Shown: in pieces, positions 32,910 to 37,682 of the stretch
How positions within the stretch are numbered: position 1 is the first letter of the stretch
How the letters are laid out: the number at the start of each line of letters is the position of its first letter
Assembly (NCBI RefSeq): GCF_005938675.2
Contig: NZ_VCCH02000080.1
Coordinates: 1 to 37,682, forward strand
Length of the DNA stretch: 37,682 bases
Origin: Mycobacterium sp. KBS0706
Lineage (GTDB): Bacteria > Pseudomonadota > Alphaproteobacteria > DSM-16000 > Inquilinaceae
Direction: 5' to 3'
Program-made: the position numbers and the translations under genes
Notes under the pieces: model-generated
The model's database searches: none
What the model saw: the letters and a program-made list of their open reading frames with translations, nothing else
What the model was told of the DNA's origin: nothing

Positions 32910-34751
32910 ATGGCCACACCCCAGGCCGAAGACGCGACAATCTCCCGGTCCCGGCGCCCGTTCCTGCGCCGGCAGCTGCTGCGCCTGCACCTGTGGACGC
33001 GGCTGCGCAGCGCCGTGCGCGCCAACGAGATCGCCCTGCCGCTGCTGGCGGTGGCGATCGGCGTCATCGTCGGCCTCGGCGTCGTCGCCCTGCGCTGGGC
33101 GCTGCAGCTCATGCACGAGCTGCTGTTCCGCCTGCCGGACGGCCAGCGCCTGAGCGCCAGCATCGACACCAGCCCGCTGCTGACCGTGCTGGTGCCGGTG
33201 CTGGGCGGCCTCGCCTTCGGCGGCGTGATGTGGGCGATCAGCCGCTGGCGCCCCCGCCCGCCGGTCGACCCGATCGAGGCCAACGCCCTCTATGGCGGCC
33301 GGATGTCGCTGCGCGACGGCTTCGTCGTCGCCGGCGCCACGCTGATGTCGAGCGGCGTCGGCGCCTCGGTCGGCATGGAGGCCGGCTACACCCAGATCGG
33401 CGGCGGCTTCGCCTCGCGCATCGGCCAGATCTTCCGGCTGCGCCGGGCCGACCTGCGCACCATCGTCGGCTGCGGCGCCGCGGCGGCCATCGCCGCCGCC
33501 TTCGACGCGCCGCTGGCCGGCACCTTCTACGCCTTCGAGCTGATCATGGGCGCCTACACCGCGGCGACGCTGGCGCCTGTGGTGGCGGCGGCGCTAGCGG
33601 CCACGGCGGTGGAGCGGGTGCTGCTGGACGAAGGCCCGTTCCTGGAGGTGACCTGGACCACCGGCCTGCATGCCGCCGACTATGCTCTGTTCGTCCTGGT
33701 CGGCCTGGCCTGCGCCGGCCTGGGCATCCTGATGATGCAGGGTGTGACCTGGACCGAACGGGCGATGCGCCGGCTGGCCCTGCCGCAGGTGCTGCGCCCC
33801 GCCGTGGGCGGGCTGATCGTCGGGCTGATGGCGCTGCGCTTCCCGGAGGTGCTGAGCTCCGGCCACGGCGCGCTGTATGCCGACCTGACCCTGGCGCCGC
33901 CCCTGACCGCGCTGGCGCTGCTGCTGGTGGCCAAGACCGCCGCGGCGGCGATCTCGCTGGGCGCCGGCTTTCGCGGCGGCCTGTTCTTCACCTCGCTGCT
34001 GACCGGCGCGCTGTTCGGCGGCATCCTGGCCCAGCTGACGGCGCTGGCCCTGCCCGGCCATCCGGTCGAGCACCTCGCCTATTCACTGGTCGGCATGGCC
34101 TCGATGGCCGCCGCGGTGATCGGCGGGCCGCTGACCATGACCTTCCTGGCGCTGGAGCTGAGCGGCGACTTCTCCGTCACCATCGGCGTGATGGTCGGGG
34201 TGGTGGTCGCGGCCGCGGTGGTGCGGCATCTGTTCGGCTATTCCTTCGCCACCTGGCGCTTCCATCTGCGCGGCGAGGCGATCCGCGGCGCCCAGGATGT
34301 CGGCTGGATCCGCGACCTGACCGTCGCCCGGCTGATGCGCCGCGACGCGCGCAGCGTGCCGGAGACGACGACGGTGGCCGATTTCCGCAAGCAGTTCCCG
34401 GTCGGGTCGACCCAGCGCGTCTTCGTCACCGACTCGGCCGGCCGGGCCGCCGGGATGGTGCAGGTGTCCGATGCGCACAATGCCGACCACGACGCCGAGG
34501 CGGAGACCGCCGAGATCGGCACGCTGCGACAGGCCGCCGCCTATATCCTGCTGCCCGGCCAGACCATCCGCACGGCGCTGGAGCTGTTCCAGGCGGCCGA
34601 GACCGAGACCCTGCCGGTGGTCAGCGACGCGCAGGAGCGGCGGATCATCGGCTATGTCAGCGAGGCCTACGCCCTGCGCCGCTACAGCGAAGAGCTGGAG
34701 CGCCGCCGGGCCGAGGATGTCGGTGAGCGCTGGTTCCGCTCGACCGAGTGA
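32910..34751 (+). CDS. ClC-family chloride channel/transporter with CBS pair
   Basis: A 613-residue ClC protein. The membrane part (about 35-430) has the N-terminal GLGVVALRWALQLMHELLF, SSGVGASVGMEAGYTQIGGGFAS (equivalent to the GREGP loop, keeping the gating glutamate but with M for R and AG for GP), GCGAAAAIAAAFDAPLAGTFYAFE and GAGFRGGLFFTSLLTGALFGG. A pair of CBS domains (about 470-595) follows and probably senses nucleotides. Whether it is a channel or a proton/chloride exchanger cannot be told. ATG 32910 is used; an in-frame start at 32853 adds 19 polar residues. The stop is four bases from the convergent GST gene. Confidence 0.9.
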   Translation: MATPQAEDATISRSRRPFLRRQLLRLHLWTRLRSAVRANEIALPLLAVAIGVIVGLGVVALRWALQLMHELLFRLPDGQRLSASIDTSPLLTVLVPVLGGLAFGGVMWAISRWRPRPPVDPIEANALYGGRMSLRDGFVVAGATLMSSGVGASVGMEAGYTQIGGGFASRIGQIFRLRRADLRTIVGCGAAAAIAAAFDAPLAGTFYAFELIMGAYTAATLAPVVAAALAATAVERVLLDEGPFLEVTWTTGLHAADYALFVLVGLACAGLGILMMQGVTWTERAMRRLALPQVLRPAVGGLIVGLMALRFPEVLSSGHGALYADLTLAPPLTALALLLVAKTAAAAISLGAGFRGGLFFTSLLTGALFGGILAQLTALALPGHPVEHLAYSLVGMASMAAAVIGGPLTMTFLALELSGDFSVTIGVMVGVVVAAAVVRHLFGYSFATWRFHLRGEAIRGAQDVGWIRDLTVARLMRRDARSVPETTTVADFRKQFPVGSTQRVFVTDSAGRAAGMVQVSDAHNADHDAEAETAEIGTLRQAAAYILLPGQTIRTALELFQAAETETLPVVSDAQERRIIGYVSEAYALRRYSEELERRRAEDVGERWFRSTE

Positions 34752-34755
34752 CCGT

Positions 34756-35397
34756 TCACGGCAATTCCTTCGCCGAGTGTGGGTCGATGGAGTATGGGAA
34801 GGTCTCGGCCAGGAAGCGCGGTTGCGACCGCACCCGGTCGATCCAGGCCGTCACGTTCGGGAAATCGGGGAGCGGCAGATCCGCCTCCTCCGCCCGGTGG
34901 ACATAGGCGAAGACGCCGATGTCGGCGACGCTGTAGGCCGGCCCGGCGAGCCAGGGGCGCTGCGACAGCTCCCGGTCCAGGATCGCCAGCGTCTTCAGCG
35001 AGCCCTCGCGCTTGGCCTCGACCAGCGCGGCCGGACGGCGGGCCGCCTTGCCGGTCATGACCCAGTGCCGCAGCGTCGCAATCGTCGATTGCACATAGTC
35101 ACCCTCGAAGGACAGCCATTGCAGCACCTTGGCCCGGGCGAAGCGGTCGTCCGGCAGATAGGGCGCGCCGTCTGCGAGGAAGACCAGGATGGCGTTGGAT
35201 TCGGCGATCACCCGCCCGTCGTCCAGCTTGATCGCCGGCACCGCGCCGGTCGGGTTGATGGCCAGGTATTCGGGCCGCTGGCCTTCGCCTTCGAAGATGC
35301 TGATGATCTCGGTGCGGTACAGAAGCTGCAGCTGCGACAGCAGCAGCCGGACCTTGTAGGCGTTCTGCGACGGCAGGTAGTCGTAGAGGGTGATCAT
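34756..35397 (-). CDS. Glutathione S-transferase family protein
   Basis: A 213-residue GST. The thioredoxin-fold domain is MITLYDYLPSQNAYKVRLLL with the glutathione-contact NPTGAVPAIKLDDG and ESNAIL (Glu-Ser), and the helical domain carries SVADIGVFAYVHRAEEADLPL. The SQNAYKV segment holds the likely catalytic Ser. It detoxifies electrophiles or acts as a reductase; the substrate is unknown. It starts at 35397; a long upstream extension of the frame is not coding. The gene is divergent from alkB with about 150 bases between, where I see no clear site. Confidence 0.9.
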   Translation of the reverse strand: MITLYDYLPSQNAYKVRLLLSQLQLLYRTEIISIFEGEGQRPEYLAINPTGAVPAIKLDDGRVIAESNAILVFLADGAPYLPDDRFARAKVLQWLSFEGDYVQSTIATLRHWVMTGKAARRPAALVEAKREGSLKTLAILDRELSQRPWLAGPAYSVADIGVFAYVHRAEEADLPLPDFPNVTAWIDRVRSQPRFLAETFPYSIDPHSAKELP

Positions 35398-35547
35398 GGG
35401 CGTCCTCGGGCAGGTGAGGCCGACAGGATCGCACCGCGCCGAGGTTCGGCCACTCCGCTTCTTGCGTTGAATTCGAGCGCAAGGGACGGATCGGCGGCCG
35501 CGGCGCAAACAGACAGGGTGGCGGCATCGCATGACGGGAGCCGGAGC

Positions 35548-36201
35548 ATGACGGCCGATCTGTTCGACAGCCTTCCCGGGCCGGGCCCGGACCAGGAGAC
35601 CCTGGCCGAGGGGGCTTTCCTCCTGCGCGGCTTCGCCCGCGACCAGGCCGAGGCGCTGGTCACGGCGGTGCGGGCGGTCGAGGCCGCGGCGCCGTTCCGC
35701 CATTTGGTCACGCCCGGCGGCTACCGCATGTCGGTGGCGATGACCAATTGCGGCCAGGTCGGCTGGGTCAGCGACCGCAGCGGCTACCGCTACGACCCCG
35801 ACGACCCGATCGCCGGCCGCCCCTGGCCAAAGATGCCCGAGGTCTTCGCCGCCCTCGCCGACGCCGCCTCGATCAAGGCGGGCTTCGGCCCCTTCGCGCC
35901 CGATGCCTGCCTGATCAACCGCTACGAGCCCGGCTCGCGCCTGTCGCTGCACCAGGACCGGGACGAGCGCGACACCGGCGCGCCGATCGTCTCGGTGTCG
36001 CTGGGCCTGCCCGCGACCTTCCTGTTCGGCGGGCTGCAGCGCAGCGACCCGACCCGCCGGGTGCGGGTCGAGCATGGCGACGTCGCGGTCTGGGGCGGCC
36101 CGGCGCGGCTGGCCTTCCACGGCGTCGCCCCGCTGCCGGACGGCAGCCATGCGCTGCTCGGCCGCCTACGGATCAACCTGACCTTTCGGAAGGCCCTCTG
36201 A
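35548..36201 (+). CDS. alkB: AlkB, DNA oxidative demethylase
   Basis: A 217-residue Fe(II)/2-oxoglutarate dioxygenase. Metal ligands are His135 and Asp137 (LSLHQDRDE) and His191 (RLAFHGV), with the 2-oxoglutarate arginines in GRLRINLTFR. The substrate-side motifs GGYRMSVAMTNCG and INRYEPGSRL match E. coli AlkB, which repairs 1-methyladenine and 3-methylcytosine in DNA and RNA. The ATG follows GGAG by about five bases. The product is full length. Presence near an RNA-repair locus (20 kb away) is probably coincidental. Confidence 0.94.
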   Translation: MTADLFDSLPGPGPDQETLAEGAFLLRGFARDQAEALVTAVRAVEAAAPFRHLVTPGGYRMSVAMTNCGQVGWVSDRSGYRYDPDDPIAGRPWPKMPEVFAALADAASIKAGFGPFAPDACLINRYEPGSRLSLHQDRDERDTGAPIVSVSLGLPATFLFGGLQRSDPTRRVRVEHGDVAVWGGPARLAFHGVAPLPDGSHALLGRLRINLTFRKAL

Positions 36202-36245
36202 TCCCGCTATGAAGTCCGGGTCGGTTGCAGGGAGCGGGCGGCGCG

Positions 36246-37019
36246 ATGCTTCAAGGCAAGGTCATACTGGTCACCGGGTCCTCCTCCGGCATTGGCCTGG
36301 CGATCGCCCGGGCGGCGCAGGCCGAAGGCGCCACCGTGGTGCTGCATGGCATCGAGACGGAGGCGCTGGCCCAGGCCGCGGTCGATCTGGGCGGCGTGGC
36401 CTCGGTGCTGGCCGATGTGACCGCGCCCGATGCGGCCGCGGCCGTCATCGACGCCGTGCGGCGCACCCATGGCCGGATCGACGGGCTGGTGAACAACGCC
36501 GCGTCCCTGGCCCGCACCACGCTGGAGCAGGCCGACGAGGCCGCCTTCGACGCCATCTTCGCCGTCAACGCCCGCGCGCCCCTGCTGCTGTGCCGCGAGG
36601 CGGTGCGCGCCTTCCGCGCCCAAGGCACCGGCGGCGCCATCGTCAATATCGGCTCGGTCAACGCCCTGTGCGGCCAGGACAACCTGCTGGTCTATTCGAT
36701 GTCCAAGGCGGCGCTGATGACGATGACGCGCAACCTGGGTGACGGGCTGTCGGCCGAGCGCATCCGGGTCAACCAGCTGAATGTCGGCTGGACCCTGACC
36801 GAGACCGAGCGCGCCATCCAGCGCCGCGAGGGCCGGCCCGACGACTGGGCCGAGCACATCCCGCCGGCCCTCGCCCCCACGGGGCGCATCCTGCGGCCGG
36901 AGGAGGTGGCGCAGCATGCGGTGTTCTGGCTGTCCGACCGGTCGGCGCCGGTCACCGGCCAAGTGTACGAGGTCGAGCAGTATCCGCTGGTCGGCCGCAA
37001 CAAGATCAACACGCGATGA
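36246..37019 (+). CDS. SDR oxidoreductase of the uxuA locus
   Basis: A 257-residue SDR: TGSSSGIGLAIA cofactor loop near the N-terminus, DVTAPDA acid pair, NNAASLAR, NIGSVNAL with catalytic Ser, and Tyr150/Lys154 (VYSMSKAAL). The C-terminus has VTGQVYEVEQYPLVGRNKINTR. It is 13 bases upstream of uxuA. In other bacteria an SDR replaces the classical UxuB in reducing D-fructuronate to D-mannonate, so this may be the fructuronate reductase of the pathway; a different sugar-acid dehydrogenase is also possible. The ATG at 36246 is used; an in-frame TTG at 36225 is the alternative. Confidence 0.83.
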   Translation: MLQGKVILVTGSSSGIGLAIARAAQAEGATVVLHGIETEALAQAAVDLGGVASVLADVTAPDAAAAVIDAVRRTHGRIDGLVNNAASLARTTLEQADEAAFDAIFAVNARAPLLLCREAVRAFRAQGTGGAIVNIGSVNALCGQDNLLVYSMSKAALMTMTRNLGDGLSAERIRVNQLNVGWTLTETERAIQRREGRPDDWAEHIPPALAPTGRILRPEEVAQHAVFWLSDRSAPVTGQVYEVEQYPLVGRNKINTR

Positions 37020-37032
37020 AGGGCGGGAGACG

Positions 37033-37682
37033 ATGAAGGAGACCTGGCGCTGGTTCGGGCCGAACGACCCGGTGACGCTGGACCATGTCAAGCAGGCGGG
37101 GGCCAGCGGCATCGTCACCGCTTTGCATCACCGCCAGGACGGCAGCGTCTGGCCGGCCGAGGAGATCGCCGAGCGCCGCGCGGTGATCGAGGGTGCGGGC
37201 CTGGCCTGGTCGGTGGTCGAGAGCATCCCCCTGCCGGACGCGGTCAAGATCGGCGGCGCCGGCGCGGCCGAGGTGACCGCCGTCTTCGCCCAGTCGCTGC
37301 GCAATGTCGCCGCCGCCGGGGTGAGGACCATCTGCTACAACTTCATGCCGGTGGTCGACTGGACCCGCACCAACCTGATGTGGCGGCTGCCCACCACCGG
37401 CTATGCCCTGCGCTTCGACGCCGTCGACATGGCCGCCTATGACGCCTTCATCCTGAAGCGCAAAGGCGCCGAGGCCGACCATCGCCCCGAGGTGCTGGCC
37501 CGCGCCCGCGACCGCGCCGCGGCGATGAGCGAGAGCGAGCGGGCCGGGCTGGAGAAGACCATCATCGCCGGCCTGCCGGGCGTGGCCGGCGCGGTCAACG
37601 ACCGGGCCGGGTTCGAGCGGCGCCTGGCCGCCTATGCCGGCATCACCGCCGATGATTTCCGCGCCAGCTACAAGGCCTTCCT
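37033..37682 (+). CDS. uxuA: UxuA, mannonate dehydratase (partial, C-terminus beyond the window)
   Basis: The first 216 codons of a UxuA protein. The N-terminus, MKETWRWFGPNDPVTLDHVKQAGASGIVTALHH, with GSVWPAEEIAERR, WSVVESIPLPDAVKIG, ICYNFMPVVDWTRTNL and LPTTGYALRFD, is characteristic. UxuA turns D-mannonate into 2-keto-3-deoxygluconate, which joins the KDG route. The start has GGGAGA upstream. Metal ligands further along are beyond the right edge. Confidence 0.95.
   Translation, partial: MKETWRWFGPNDPVTLDHVKQAGASGIVTALHHRQDGSVWPAEEIAERRAVIEGAGLAWSVVESIPLPDAVKIGGAGAAEVTAVFAQSLRNVAAAGVRTICYNFMPVVDWTRTNLMWRLPTTGYALRFDAVDMAAYDAFILKRKGAEADHRPEVLARARDRAAAMSESERAGLEKTIIAGLPGVAGAVNDRAGFERRLAAYAGITADDFRASYKAF

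Overview
This window is very GC-rich, and its gene families point to an alphaproteobacterium, probably in the Rhodospirillales/Azospirillaceae area. The evidence is a ChvE-GguA-GguB sugar importer, non-phosphorylative pentose catabolism with a GguC/AraD1-type enzyme, and alphaproteobacterial dispersed palindromic repeats. The genus cannot be fixed from sequence alone.

Positions 1-11,600 hold a sugar-acid locus: a divergent aldose 1-epimerase, a FadR-type GntR regulator, an IlvD/Edd sugar-acid dehydratase, a XylB-like sugar dehydrogenase, a GguC/AraD1-type protein, a second SDR, an APH-fold kinase, an enolase-like protein with altered active-site residues, RmuC, and an aldehyde dehydrogenase fitting alpha-ketoglutaric semialdehyde oxidation. 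Together they suggest sugar -> sugar acid -> 2-keto-3-deoxy acid -> alpha-ketoglutaric semialdehyde -> 2-oxoglutarate. The importer that would feed it (chvE-gguA-gguB, 21,303-25,255, minus strand) shares a promoter/operator layout with the regulator gene.

Positions 11,840-18,598 are an RNA-repair locus and the most interesting part of the window. rtcR diverges from rsr (Ro60 orthologue), which is followed by about 0.9 kb of noncoding DNA, then rtcB and a frameshifted rtcA. A sigma54 promoter, an IHF-like site and twin candidate RtcR sites precede rsr. The noncoding 0.9 kb resolves into six tandem Y-RNA-like units. Each is closed by a covarying terminal stem carrying or resembling the bacterial Ro-binding motif. 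Four enclose circularly permuted tRNA mimics with the acceptor stem joined by a loop and the anticodon loop missing or replaced.

The remainder: a lower-GC orphan gene (18,685-19,467), a TPP riboswitch with thiE-thiD, lysS, a proline-rich lipoprotein, an SLC13-type permease overlapping hrpB, a DUF3309 miniprotein, a ClC channel with CBS domains, a GST, alkB, and an SDR-uxuA pair that begins a hexuronate module at the right edge. Dispersed palindromic repeats of four types occupy several intergenic gaps.
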